NCBI GenBank assembly: GCA_004295565.1 | Contig: AP019416.1 | Span: 3,286,001-3,350,000 of the forward strand | Direction of reading: 5' to 3' | From: Vreelandella olivaria | GTDB taxonomy: Bacteria; Pseudomonadota; Gammaproteobacteria; Pseudomonadales; Halomonadaceae | DNA: 64,000 bases | In this document: in pieces, positions 21,551-32,884 of the stretch | Numbering within the stretch: position 1 is the stretch's first letter | Layout of the letters: each line of letters opens with the position of its first letter | Program-made: the position numbers and the translations under genes | Notes under the pieces: generated by a model | Databases searched by the model: none | Told to the model about the DNA's origin: nothing | Seen by the model: the letters and a program-made list of their open reading frames with translations, nothing else

Positions 21551-22648
21551 GGCGGTCTCAATGAACAAGCGCAACACCTAACCTATCAGGTAGGGTATTG
21601 CCATGACTTATTGTTACCACCATCTTTCTGCTGAAGATCGAGCCGCCATCATGCTGATGCAGGGTCACCACTCGATTCGTGCCATCGCGTGTCAGTTGGG
21701 ACGTGCCCCCAGTACGATTTCGCGAGAACTGGTGCGCCATACTGTTAGACCTGACAGAGCGTATGACGCCAGTCTCGCTGGTTACCGAGCCCGACTGACC
21801 CGCTGTCGGCCTCGACGTTGCCCGAAGCTGCATCTCGATGGTGAGCTGTTCGAACTGGTGGTCTACCTGCTGCGCAAGTACTGGTCACCAGAGCAAATTG
21901 CCCGCACACTGAAGCGTATGTTTCCTGATAACACTGACCGCCACGTCTCGCACGAAGCCATCTACAATGCGCTCTACCTCATGCCGCGCGGCTCGCTCAA
22001 GAAGGAACTGATTGCCTGTTTGCGCCAGGGTAACGGTAAACGTCGCCCTCGCAGCCGTGGCAAGGATAGGCGACAACAGATTCCAGACTTGGTCAGCATC
22101 CATCTGCGGCCCCCTGAGATCGAAGACCGCCTGATGCCTGGCCATTGGGAGGGTGACCTCATCATCGGTGCCAACAACCGCTCTGCCGTCGGTACGTTGG
22201 TAGAGCGAACCACGCGTTTAGTGATCCTGGCGAAAGTGGACGGCACCACGGCCACAGCAGCGGCCATCGGCTTCAGCGACAAGCTCAATGAGGTGCCGCG
22301 CTCCCTCCGTCTGTCGATGACCTATGACCAGGGCAAAGAGATGGTGAAGCATGCCGAGATCACTCAGAAGACGGGGACAGCGATCTACATTGCCGACCCG
22401 CATAGCCCATGGCAGCGGGGTTCCAATGAGAACACCAACGGGCTGTTGAGACAGTACCTGCCGAAGGGCACGGATCTGTCGGTCTACAGTCAGGAAGAAC
22501 TCGACGAAATCGCTGACTCACTCAATACACGGCCACGCAAGACACTGGACTGGCGCACGCCGCTGGAAGTCTACGCCGAGGTGCTCAAGAAATCCGTCGC
22601 CGATCCGAGCACTATTCAATAGCGTTGCACTTGGAACTTGAGGCCGCC
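21551..22648 (+). mobile_element. IS30-family element 1
   Basis: The 1098-bp element has imperfect terminal inverted repeats of 25 bp at 21551-21575 and 22624-22648. The 3-bp sequence GTG flanks both sides (21548-21550 and 22649-22651) as a target duplication. Removing the element and one GTG rejoins the interrupted effector-tail frame (GGT AAA GGT GCA TTG GGG), which shows that the boundaries are right. It contains a single transposase gene. Confidence 0.93.
21603..22622 (+). CDS. IS30-family transposase 1
   Basis: An intact 339-residue DDE transposase starting MTYCYHHLSAEDRAAIMLMQ. The N-terminal helix-turn-helix reads HHSIRAIACQLGRAPSTISR. Catalytic DDE positions are the Asp in GHWEGDLIIGANNRS, the Asp in LSMTYDQGKEM and the Glu in HSPWQRGSNENTNGLLRQYL, the family signature. 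It ends 26 bp before the right end of the element. The frame is intact, so the element is possibly still mobile. Confidence 0.95.
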   Translation: MTYCYHHLSAEDRAAIMLMQGHHSIRAIACQLGRAPSTISRELVRHTVRPDRAYDASLAGYRARLTRCRPRRCPKLHLDGELFELVVYLLRKYWSPEQIARTLKRMFPDNTDRHVSHEAIYNALYLMPRGSLKKELIACLRQGNGKRRPRSRGKDRRQQIPDLVSIHLRPPEIEDRLMPGHWEGDLIIGANNRSAVGTLVERTTRLVILAKVDGTTATAAAIGFSDKLNEVPRSLRLSMTYDQGKEMVKHAEITQKTGTAIYIADPHSPWQRGSNENTNGLLRQYLPKGTDLSVYSQEELDEIADSLNTRPRKTLDWRTPLEVYAEVLKKSVADPSTIQ

Positions 22649-23739
22649 GTGCATTGGGGCCTCGGACGGGCATTGGTTACCGTTGGGAAGCGCAAGTGCA
22701 GTTTCGAGAAATGCCGCAAGTCCCTTTTCCATCCAATGATCGGTTCTATCCCGCGCCGGAGCCGTTAAAGGAAGCGCCCAGCAACATAGCAGAAGTCTTT
22801 GACAGCACATCGTCTAATAGTGACTACTGGGTAAAGGAAACATTGAATGTCTGAACAACCTAACCCGAAAGATTACTACGCTGATACGGCATATAAACCA
22901 GCGCAACGAGTAGCGTGGGAGGAAGCTAATCCAGATCGTCAATACATCAGTGGCTCACGTTTAACATGGTATCGTCGTACGACGGATAATGGCACTAAAG
23001 ACGAGCATGGATATAATAACATTGAAATTTCTGAAAGATGGGAGACTAGAAAAGCTGAGAGTAGATTAGGAGACAGCGAGGCTTTTAAGGTGATTGGAGT
23101 CCATTATGACCATGTGGCTATCCTTCCTCCTAGTTATAAGAAAATTTCGGGAATATTATTTACTACCATGGGTATAGGCAAGGGAGGGACTTTTCTCAGT
23201 TTGTGGTTTTTTTTGTTATGAGCTTAGGACTCTCAGTTAAATCAATCTTCATGGGTGATTTAGAAGAGCTTATAAAAGATATAACAGCTGTATTTATTTT
23301 TGTTTCACCTTTTCTTTTAGTTTTATTTTCCCTTTGGAAAGGTGGGAGATTGCTTGAGAAATTGTCTCCTGAACTTTTTTTATGGCATGCGAAAAGCTGT
23401 AGTGGCATAGTGAATTTGGCCACCTAATTAGAGGTGCTAATATGCACCAAGACATCACTAGGTGGCAGCATGGCAACAAGACCAAAACGTAACTTTAGCC
23501 CTGAATTCCGACTCGAAGCAGCACAGCTAGTCCTCGATCAACACTACACGGTTCGTGAAGCGGCTGAAGCCATGAATGTGGGATATTCGAGCATGGACAA
23601 ATGGGTTCGTCAGTTACGCCAAGAGCGTGATGGCCAAAGCCCTAAAGCAACGCCCATGACACCCGATCAGCTCAGGATTCGCGAGCTTGAAAAGCGCATC
23701 CGTGACATTGAGATGGAAAAAGACATCCTAAAAAACCGT

Positions 23740-23945
23740 TATGGGTTGGCACCCGCTTGTAGGTACAGAAACCCGACGGCGCCCTATACTCAGCTTGGGT
23801 GCCAGGGGCGCAGCCGTTGGCTTTTTGGTGGTCGACCCCGTTAAAAACGTGGCTCGGGTGGCGTTCTGGACTTGAAAGTGGCGACACCGTTTGAGGTGAT
23901 CCCGGTTAGGAAGGTAGATGTTATCAACGCCACCTCCTCTGGCCC
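23740..23945 (+). ncRNA. Candidate IS110 bridge RNA
   Basis: The non-coding leader of the IS110 element can form a hairpin from 23774-23780 with 23813-23819 (one G-U) and a second, longer one from GGTGGCGTT at 23857-23865 with AACGCCACC at 23926-23934 (9 bp perfect). The loop of the second holds TTAGGAAGG (23906-23914), identical to the right junction of the element with its host (25351-25359). CCGTTA (23838-23843), between the hairpins, repeats the first six bases of the element. Loops echoing donor or target ends are what bridge RNAs of IS110 recombinases show. The assignment is inference from layout and these matches. Confidence 0.5.
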
Positions 23946-23979
23946 TTCCGTCATTTACGGTTGCTGAGGAGATGCTGTC

Positions 23980-25354
23980 ATGGCTCGTCAATCCTCCCGT
24001 TCCACGCATCAACGGGACAAGCTACAAGTCGTCCACCCTAATGCCGCAGCGATAGATATTGGTTCACGTTTTCATGTTGTAGCGATCCCCCCTGATCGGG
24101 ATCCGCAACCGGTACGACGTTTTGATACCTTTACGGGCGATTTGCGTCGCCTAGCTGATTGGTTAGCGGAAAAGAACATCGTGACCATCGCAATGGAATC
24201 GACAGGGGTGTATTGGATCCCCGTTTACGAACTCTTGGAAGAACGCGGTTTTGACGTGATTTTGGTCAATGCCCGTGAGGCCAAGAATGTCCCAGGGCGT
24301 AAGACAGATATCAACGATGCTCAGTGGCTGCAACGCTTGCATTCCTATGGCCTGCTACGTGGCAGCTTTCGTCCGACTCAAGAGCTTGCCAGTCTACGAG
24401 CGTTACTACGCCAGCGGGAACGGTTACTGGAATATTGTGCCTCTCATATTCAGCATATGCAGAAAGCATTGATGGAGATGAACTTGCAACTTCATCATGT
24501 TGTGTCCGATATCACCGGTAAAACAGGGATGCGGATTCTGCGCGCTATTGCCCAGGGGCAGCATGACTCCGTTGTACTAGCCTCCTTTCGTGATCCGCGC
24601 TGTAAAGCCAGCGAGGAAACAATTCGTCAAAGCTTGGAGGGCCACTACCGCGAGGAACATCTACTCGCACTGCGTCAGTCTCTCTCCTTGTACGACACCT
24701 ACCATGAGCATGTCGCCGAATGCGATCAGTTTATTGAAGCGACTCTCAAACGGCTTTCACTTGCAACGCCAATGCCGGAAAACTCGCTGCCTGCCGCTCG
24801 GCATCGGGATGCCAACCCTAATGCACCGGCATTCGATGTACGCAGTGCTCTATTTCAGGTGCTGGGCATTGACCTAACCCAGATTCATGGTCTTGGACCC
24901 TACTTGGTACTCAAGCTAATTAGCGAGTGTGGCACCGATATGAGTCGCTGGCCCACGGTCAAGCACTTTACCTCTTGGCTAGCGTTGTCACCGGGAAGCA
25001 AGATTTCTGGTGGCAAAGTGCTATCGTCAAGAACCCGACGAACCAAGAATCGAGCAGCTGCCTTGCTGCGTCTGGCGGCTACCACGATTGGGCGCTCTCA
25101 AACAGGCCTTGGTGCTTTTTTACCGCCGATTGGCGAGTCGCCTAGGCAAGGCCAAAGCTGTCACTGCGACAGCAAGGAAAATTGCCGTTTTATTCTACAA
25201 CGTCCTGCGCTACGGCTGGGTTTATCAAGACCCTGGTGCTGACTACTATGAGGAACGCTACCATCAACGTATTGTTCGCAACTTACAACGCCGTGCGCAA
25301 TCATTAGGCTTTGAATTGTCCCCAATATCAGACCCCGGTCAACGGGTTTCTTAG
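23980..25354 (+). CDS. IS110-family DEDD transposase, one frameshift
   Basis: It starts MARQSSRSTHQRDKLQVVHP. The RuvC-like DEDD residues sit in AAIDIGSRFHVVA (Asp), IAMESTGVYWIPVYELL (Glu) and GRKTDINDAQWLQRLHSYG (Asp, Asp). The C-terminal Transposase_20 domain has HFTSWLALSPGSKISGGKVL with the proposed catalytic Ser. The frame slips near 25105 and the tail continues RRLASRLGKAKAVTATARKI to the stop at 25352-25354, one base before the element end. The length is about 455 residues. Non-coding sequence on the 5' side points to the IS110 rather than the IS1111 subgroup. Confidence 0.9.
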
Positions 25355-26205
<851 letters not shown>

Positions 26206-26797
26206 TGAGTCCGAACCAGGCAGAGGAAAAGTACTGGGTTAACTATAAAGCGGTGGCCAGTTTTACTTGACCACTACAAGCCCCTCTCTGGCAACTAAAT
26301 CGTCAGAATGGTTTTTTCACGATTTACAATCCCAAACGAGCTTGGGAAGAGCGCTTAGCGGCACCCATCTATGAATTTGACGCCTACCTTGAAAGCTCGC
26401 CGGATACCCAAGGTAGCCCTACCTATTCGCTGATGCTTTATCACCCTGAAACGGGTCTACGCCAGAAACTGGATGCCCAGTTCCCGCCTACCAATATGCC
26501 CGGCGAGCTGGTGGCCGCGTGGCAGTTTATCCAACGCTATATGGATGTTTCTCAGCCGCTACCGGATGTACCTGCTTTGGAAATTCATCGCCATAAAGAC
26601 CCCACCACCGCTGCCGCAGACAAACGCAAAGGCCGCAATCCGCGCTATTGGCGGGATATGAGCGAATCCGAGGTAGAGAAAATCCAGGAAGAGAAGTATC
26701 AAAAGAATATTCGTCTGCGTTAACGCCGATGGGCACAGCAGTAAGTAATTCAATCAAAACAGCCATTAGGGCAGCCGCTATCAAGCGCGACCTCCAC

Positions 26798-26900
26798 GAA
26801 CTCGCCCCCGGCCTGCGTTTCACCCCTGACCGATCACGATACAGACAGCCTCAACAGCGACTGGCAGGCCATTGGAGAACTACGCTTTGAAGACCAAGCG
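26798..26900 (+). pseudogene. vgrG remnant with internal deletion
   Basis: Bases 26798-26872 copy vgrG 14592-14667 ([23 protein letters not shown]) with a few substitutions, and 26873-26900 copy vgrG from about 15171 (ELRFEDQA). About 500 bp in between are deleted. The apparent one-base C-run expansion at vgrG 14615 is present in both copies, so it is either real and inherited or a repeatable base-calling problem at that run. The scrap sits directly before the second effector and suggests that the effector arrived with, or recombined onto, a vgrG tail. Confidence 0.75.
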
Positions 26901-29320
26901 AGTTACGCTTTATCAAACAGGCACCGAAAAGGCCAAAGAGGCAGGCTACATACTGGATGGCGGGCGCTATTACGGCGCCTGGGAAGAAGAAATAGAGAAA
27001 GCGCTGGAAACTTATCGTCAATGCCGAGAGAAATTTATCCGCGAGAAGGTTTCCGTCGACAACCCCGGTGAGTTCCTTTCCGTGAGTGAGGCGCTAACCG
27101 AATATCAAGCTTTCTTAGAAGATTGCGAATCCATGACGCCCAAGGACTCATCCCGTTGCGAGGTGATTGGGGAGTACTTCCAGGCGTCAGCAGAGCAATT
27201 AGACGCAGATGTCTCTGCATACCAAATGAGCATTCTCACCCTAGCAACCCTTGGCGTCGCAACGCCTGAGTGGGCTTTGGCCGATGTGACGACGACCAGT
27301 ATGCAGGGGCGGCTTGAACCGGGTGTCAACGGTTTCGATTACTACAACCGTACGCTTAAACAAGCGGTTGAGATTTTCAAAGATGTTGAGGATGAACTAT
27401 CCGAATGGGCCACGGCCCGTAGAACTCAGCTTCCGGTGCATTTATTCGAGGAAGAGCGGACAGAGTTTCAACGCCTAACCAACCAACTAGATGCGCTTTA
27501 CGAGGCCGCCGAGTACCAGGTAGCACGCATGGTTCCCCAGCGAGTACTTTACTGGCAGGCAGATATAGAAGACCAGCGGCATGCGCTTGGCTACGAACGC
27601 CAATCCATTGATGTATTGGTGCGCAATGACTTTCCGCTAAGGGAGTTTAGCTCCCCAATGGGGCAGCGCTCTCAGCCATGTCAGCTTGCGGCACTTAATG
27701 CGCGACATGCCTGATGCCGAACGAGCCACTTTAGAAAGGCACCTAGAGCAAGATGGCGTTCTGCCTGCCACGTTGTGGCAAGCCAACGAAACGGCCCTTT
27801 CCAGTTGGCTTGCCCAGCGAGGCTGCGAACGCATTTTGCGACACACCGAATGGTTTGAAGAGCCACTAGGGTTCTTCCTACCCGACCAACTGTATGCCAC
27901 CCTTTCGGCGCGGGGCCATATCGTCGAATCGTTGCAGGATGAGGGGGCCAAAACTAGCTGGAAAGACACCCTCGAAAGAATCATTTTCACCGGCCCCAGC
28001 CGAGAAAAACTACGCCTGTTTGATGCCAGCGCCCAGGCGCAAATGCTCCGCTTGGTGGGCATGCCGCATACTGAGTTAAATGAGGCATTAGGGGTTCACT
28101 TTGAAGAGCCCGTCACACTCATCGAGCGCAATGCCACGTTAGAAGTATTTGAGCTAGAGGAGACGAAGACAACCTCTGGGGTGAATGCCGCTAGCAGCGC
28201 GAAGCAAAACAGTGAAGTAGGCACGCAGCGAAATATGGGTGGCCCTCACGATCAGAGTTGGCAAAGCACCCGCGATCCTAATGCTAGAGGAACGAAGGTC
28301 AGTGGGGCGTTAATCAGCAGCTCTCCATCAAAGGCACGTACAACCTGGCACGGGGTGAAATCAGCTTGGGGACGTTTAACTTACCCGAAGAAGCCGACGC
28401 CCAGCCCTATTATGCCGTCTTACAAGAAAACGACGGCGAACGACGCAACTTAGGTCGTTATTCATTACAGGTAACCGCTGTCGCTAAAGGGTTTGCGGGT
28501 GCCTCTCTTGCGCTGACTGCTCAAACGGGGCTGAGCTTTGACAATAAAGGCGTCAAAATAACCGGGACAGAGTGGGCCAAGCGGGAAGCTGAAGCCGGCG
28601 CACTGAAGGCATTTGCCGGTGCTACGCTGGGGGTTCAGACTGCCTGCTCGTTACGCTGGAAGCCGCCCATGGATATTACCCGCCAGCTACCTCAGCTGGC
28701 CGACCAGGATTGGCTCACCCTCAGCACCCAGCGAAACGACCTGGAGGCCTGGCGCTCACTGGGCAAAGCCGTATTGGGGCTGGAAGCCAACGGCGGTATT
28801 GGTGGCGAATTGGGTATGCGGTTGGGCCTTCATCAAGGCAAGTTTGTTGCTTATGTTCGCGCCAAACTGGTTGCCGGGCTAGGCGTTGGCGGACAAATAG
28901 CGATTGAATTAGACCCGCGGCAGCTTAATCTCTGGATGATGATGCTGAGCCAGGCTCTTCGCGACAATGACTACGGATTTGTTGATTGGGTCGATGCCGA
29001 TGCCTTTGAAGGCTTTAGCCACCTCTCCTATCTGGCCACCACCACCCTGCTGGATGTTAGCCTACTGGCCGCCCGAGGCATCGACGGTATTCAGCGCCTT
29101 TACGAGCTAATGACCCAGAGCAACCGAGCGGTGATGGTGGCTTATGTCATTGTTAATCGTACAGGTACGGATAGAAAGAAACTGGCCTCATGGTTACAAC
29201 ACCTTCCACCTGAAGCACTGGGGCCGCTACTGAATACACTGACCACCGCTCCCGGTTGGTTTTTCACTACCGTCGACATCGAAGGAGATAAAATTGATAG
29301 AGGGCGGGCAATCGATCCCT

Positions 29321-30416
29321 GAATTCATAGAATAACTGCAGCACTTTGGATCATACGGTAGAGGCAGGAGGGCCAGCAGCGGTACCCTCTCCGCCTTACC
29401 GACCAAAGTGAAGCAGAGTATGGGATACCGACAACTGACCCAGGCACAACGATATCAAATTTTTGCCCATAGGGATGTAGGATTGAGCCAACGTCAGATT
29501 GCTCAACAGCTTGGCATTCACAGCAGTACCGTGAGCCGTGAGCTGAGACGTAATTCGGGGGCCAAGGGATATGAACCCGCACAAGCGCAGCGTTACAGCG
29601 ATCAGAGACGCCGCTCTGCCTGGAAGTGGACAAAGCGACTCCCTAGCCTGATCAATGCTGTAGCTGACAGGCTTAGGGAAGAATGGAGTCCAGAGCAGAT
29701 TAGCGGTTTTATGGCGCCGTTGACGGGGATAGAGGTGAGTCATCAATGGGTCTATTCGTTGATCTGGGACGATAAGGACAAGGGTGGCGATTTGTGGCGA
29801 CATCTCCGCCAGCCCAAGCGTCGCAGTAAACATCGTGCCCATGCCAAAAGTGCAGGACTCGGCAAGATTCCTAAGCGTGTGGGGATAGAGCATCGGCCGC
29901 CTGCTATCGAAAAACGCCTCACCATCGGTCACTGGGAAGGCGACACGGTGCTTTATGGGCATAAGCAAGCGGGGATAGTGACGTTGGTAGAGCGGCGAAG
30001 TGGCTACTTATTGGCGGCACGTCTGCCAAAGGTAACGGCAGAACTAACGCAGAGAGCCATGGTTCGTTTACTTAAGCCTCGTCGGGGCGCGGTGAAGACG
30101 ATCACGCTAGACAATGGCTCGGAGTTTGCAGACCACGAGACGGTCGCAAAAGCGGTTAGCGCCTCCGTGTATTTCTGTGATCCTTACTGCTCAGGCCAGC
30201 GTGGGACAAACGAGAACACCAACGGCCTGATCAGGCAGTATTTTCCGAAAGGTACAGACTTTCGGAAGGTGACTAATGCAGAGCTGCGACGCATTGTTCA
30301 CAAGCTGAACGATAGACCCAGAAAGCGGCTGGGATACCGAACCCCAGCACAGGTGTTCTTAGGAGAATATTCAGGAGCACTAGAAACCGCGGGTGCTGCA
30401 CTTATTAGTTGAATTC
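29321..30416 (+). mobile_element. IS30-family element 2
   Basis: Inverted ends of about 22 bp lie at 29321-29342 and 30395-30416, both starting GAATTCA/GAATTC. The palindrome TGAATTC occurs at both junctions, so the exact boundary and target duplication (2-3 bp is usual) cannot be fixed. If one C is missing at 29317-29319, removing the element rejoins the host frame as IDPLNSGLQQ. It differs from IS30 element 1 in ends and transposase. Confidence 0.9.
29408..30412 (+). CDS. IS30-family transposase 2
   Basis: An intact 334-residue transposase; the true start may be ATG 29420 (MGYRQLTQAQRYQIFAHRDV). It has the helix-turn-helix LSQRQIAQQLGIHSSTVSRE and the DDE signature Asp in GHWEGDTVLYGHKQAG, Asp in TITLDNGSEFADHE and Glu in QRGTNENTNGLIRQYFPKGT. 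The stop is within the right inverted repeat. The intact frame suggests a recent, possibly active insertion. Confidence 0.95.
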   Translation: MKQSMGYRQLTQAQRYQIFAHRDVGLSQRQIAQQLGIHSSTVSRELRRNSGAKGYEPAQAQRYSDQRRRSAWKWTKRLPSLINAVADRLREEWSPEQISGFMAPLTGIEVSHQWVYSLIWDDKDKGGDLWRHLRQPKRRSKHRAHAKSAGLGKIPKRVGIEHRPPAIEKRLTIGHWEGDTVLYGHKQAGIVTLVERRSGYLLAARLPKVTAELTQRAMVRLLKPRRGAVKTITLDNGSEFADHETVAKAVSASVYFCDPYCSGQRGTNENTNGLIRQYFPKGTDFRKVTNAELRRIVHKLNDRPRKRLGYRTPAQVFLGEYSGALETAGAALIS

Positions 30417-31520
30417 AGGTCTACAGCAAATCGCAATTGCCAACTGTTTGGAGTGGCTGGAACAAGGATACTTGGACAATCGCTACAGCCGAGAGGCCGC
30501 TGAGCATCTGTTCGAGCGCGCCGTGGCAAGAATGTCCCAAACAGGTCAGTTTGATAGTTATTCTTCCTGGGTGGAGGCCTACTGCCATAATCGCGAAGAG
30601 TTGGATGAGTTTATGCAGCGAAATGGTAGTGATGATCCACTTGCTTTAGAAGCAAAAGACAAATACGACCAAATATCTCGTCGATTAGGGACGGATATTG
30701 AGGAATATCGTGAGACTTCTTCCACGAGTCGTGGCACACGGGTTCGATATCGTGAAAATTAAAAAGGTACTGTTCGTCATGTTATTTAAAAAGTGTGCTT
30801 GCTGCGCTATTAATATGGTCACTTAATAGCTGGGCGCTACCCGCCGATATCCAGGCCGCCAAAGATGAAGGCATGCGCCTGTATGGCCTTGGGATATCGG
30901 TAGAGACCATTCCTTATTTGGAACCCGCAGCAGAAGCAGGTGATGTGGAAGCAATGTACTACCTGGCTGAAGTACATCGCTTGCGTCATATGGGCTTAAC
31001 GACTGAAGCCATGGAGTGGTATTTGAAGGCAGCCGAACAAGGCGACCCTTACGCTATGTTGCGACTATTTCAAGGCGGTGCATGTATTGGGGCGAGTGCC
31101 CTGAGGGCAGTGACGATTGGCGCGAAGCCGCCTTGGACATCACTCTGCCCAAAGCCGAAGCGGGTGACCCGGAGGCGATGTTGGCCATGTACTACATCTA
31201 CGCCAATCTCGATGCCTCCCGGTTGACCTCTGTTTACAATTTCCTGGGCATTCCCACCCGGGCAAGCAAATGGCTAAAGCGAGCTGCCGAAGCGGGGCTT
31301 CCCGAAGCCCAAACCAGATGGGGGCGCCATATTATGAACGGACGAGGCTGGTATTTTACGAAAAGCCGACGCCTGGACGCCGCCGAAAGCTGGTTTAGCC
31401 GTGCGGCAGAGCAGGGTTATGTGCCGGCCATGGAGCAAATGGAGCGTGTCAATAGAGAGCAACAAGACTTCGAAACTAGCTGGCAGTGGATGGTGCAAGC
31501 ATCAGATAACGGAAGTTATA

Positions 31521-32603
31521 AGTGATCATGCATAAATTATCGCGTATAAAGAACAAAGATCCATCAGAGTAAAACACGGAACCATGTCTCGGCGCTTACG
31601 TTTTGTTTCTTTAACACCTGACCAGCAACGTATCTTAAATGAAGCCTACCAGTACGGCGAAAAGAGAGCGCTACGTCGTCGGGCTCACGCCATTCTGCTC
31701 AACCACAAGGGCCATACAATTAACCAGATTCGCGATATTATCGGGGTCAGGCGCGATACCGTATCGACTTGGTTATCTCAATGGGAAGCAGAGGGTATTG
31801 AAGGGCTTCAAGACAAGCCTCGCGAAGGACGCCCCCACCTTCTCAGCGAGAGTGATCTTGCTGTATTAGAGCAACTGGTTGAAAAATACCCCCATCAATT
31901 GCCTGTCCTCCATGCCAAGTTTCAGGAGCAGACAGGCAACGTCGTCAGCCAGGACACGTTGCGGCGCGCGTTAAAAAAAAGGCTATAGCTGTAAGCGGAT
32001 ACGCCGCTCATTGAGGGCACAGCGTGACGAGGCAGATTTCCGCCATACGCAAGAGATGATCAATGTATTGAAGGAGTGGGAAGATGAGGGTGAGTGCGAT
32101 CTCTATTTCTTTGATGAAGCCGGTTTCTCGCAATCATCGTCACTTCCTTATGCATGGAGCCCGATAGGCAAGCCCTGGGAAGTCACGGCCTACCCACACA
32201 GCAAACGGTTGAATGTACTGGGCTTTCTCACCAGAAAAGATGAGTTTTTTCACCACATGACCACCGAGTCAGTGACCACTGAGATCGTTATAGAAGCCTT
32301 TGATCAGTTTGCAGCACATAAAGACCCTGACGCATTCGCCGTCGTGATACTGGATAATGCCAGAATGCACCGTTCCAAGGCATTCCAGCGCAAACTTATT
32401 GATTGGATGGCACATCGCATTCATCTGGTCTATTTGTCGCCGTATTCGCCGGAGCTGAACCTGATCGAAATCCTTTGGCGCGAAATCAAATACCGGTGGT
32501 TACCGTTAACAGCCTACAGTTCGTTCGATAAGCTTTGTGAAGCGGTCAAAAGAGTGTGCAATGGTTACGGCACTAATTACTCTATAACTTATGCATAGCC
32601 ACT
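31521..32603 (+). mobile_element. IS630-family element
   Basis: The 1083-bp element has inverted ends that start AGTGATCATGCATAA (31521-31535) and, on the other strand, AGTGGCTATGCATAA (32589-32603). The target TA is duplicated at 31519-31520 and 32604-32605, the hallmark of IS630/Tc1 insertion. It lies in the Sel1-repeat gene. Confidence 0.92.
31584..32598 (+). CDS. IS630-family transposase, two reading frames
   Basis: The first frame (MSRRLRFVSLTPDQQRILNE) holds the helix-turn-helix region, including INQIRDIIGVRRDTVSTWLS. The second holds the DDE domain: Asp in DLYFFDEAGFSQSSSLPYAW, Asp in VVILDNARMHRSKAF and Glu in SPELNLIEILWREIKYRW. The frames meet at an A8GG run near 31972-31981. This may be a base-calling error like the others, but some IS630 elements use programmed frameshifting at A-runs, so a functional slip is possible. 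The joined length is about 337 residues. Confidence 0.88.
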
Positions 32604-32884
32604 TAGTAACCGTTTTGGTTTAGGCTGGTGTTACCTTGATCCGTCCTACCCCCCGATCAACGTTGTATCAATGAAGAAGATCCCATTAAAGGCTGGGCAA
32701 TACTTTATGCCCTATCACATGAGCTGGATGGCGATAATGCTCCAAGCAGCCTTATGAGTCGAAACCAAGATAAGTTGGATGAAAGTGAACGCCAGGAGGC
32801 TGAGGCGTTAGCAGAAGCAGAATGGATAGGCCGTCAGCCACCTATCTCTAAATTTCCACACCGCTTTGGTTTCTGAGTAGAGAT

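Larger units (their letters stand above)
21224..22854 (+). pseudogene. Duplicated effector C-terminal fragment interrupted by IS30
   Basis: From about 21227 the sequence repeats the tail of the large effector (from about 19572) at high identity: LGNTHNRPTPTSFLMGQMWQ, INTVIEVKSSLPGMG, WVKESETQITPILTQLSVHT. An IS30-family element interrupts it at a point equivalent to about 19893, and the tail resumes after it (RTGIGYRWEAQVQFREMP to SDYWVKETLNV). The upstream 85% of the effector is missing. It is therefore an orphan toxin-tip cassette placed next to a second immunity gene, the arrangement seen in polymorphic-toxin arrays, and it is now broken. A frameshift near 21385 is also present. Its stop overlaps the next gene exactly as in unit 1. 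Confidence 0.8.
26872..30762 (+). pseudogene. Second large T6SS effector-like gene, N-terminally fused to a vgrG scrap and split by IS30
   Basis: About 900 residues of coding sequence once frame changes near 27655 and 28350 and the IS30 element (29321-30416) are bridged. Segments read YQTGTEKAKEAGYILDGGRY, LRHTEWFEEPLGFFLPDQLY, LRLVGMPHTELNEALGVHFE, then a glycine/alanine-rich stretch (ALTAQTGLSFDNKGVKITG, LGLEANGGIGGELGMRLGLH) of probable amphipathic beta-hairpins. After the IS comes a helical tail (LQQIAIANCLEWLEQGYLDN). The start is unclear because upstream sequence is vgrG remnant in another frame, so the N-terminus is probably missing. No family is recognised. Its place before Sel1 genes with signal peptides suggests a toxin whose antidote is periplasmic (inference). 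Confidence 0.5.
30779..32876 (+). pseudogene. Secreted Sel1-repeat protein (putative immunity), interrupted by IS630
   Basis: The N-terminus is a signal peptide (lysines, then LAALLIWSLNSWA before LPADIQ; one base off near 30795). Sel1/TPR-like repeats follow (AGDVEAMYYLAEVHRL, TTEAMEWYLKAAEQGDPYAM, ASKWLKRAAEAGLPEAQ, ESWFSRAAEQGYVPAMEQME). IS630 interrupts at 31519, and the C-terminal part (FGLGWCYLDPSYPPDQRCIN, IGRQPPISKFPHRFGF) ends at 32876. Sel1 proteins downstream of T6SS effectors often act as periplasmic immunity proteins, so that role is plausible for effector 2. It starts 16 bp after the effector stop. Frame changes occur near 30795 and 31080 and at the IS junction. Confidence 0.65.

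Noticed and set aside
23740-23804. Alternative hairpin GGCACCC/GGGTGCC at the left end of IS110
   Set aside because: Mutually exclusive with the hairpin at 23774-23819, so not annotated separately; it may be an alternative fold of the candidate bridge RNA.
24590-24877. Overlapping ORF inside the IS110 transposase
   Set aside because: Out of frame with the conserved DEDD transposase; a shadow of that gene.
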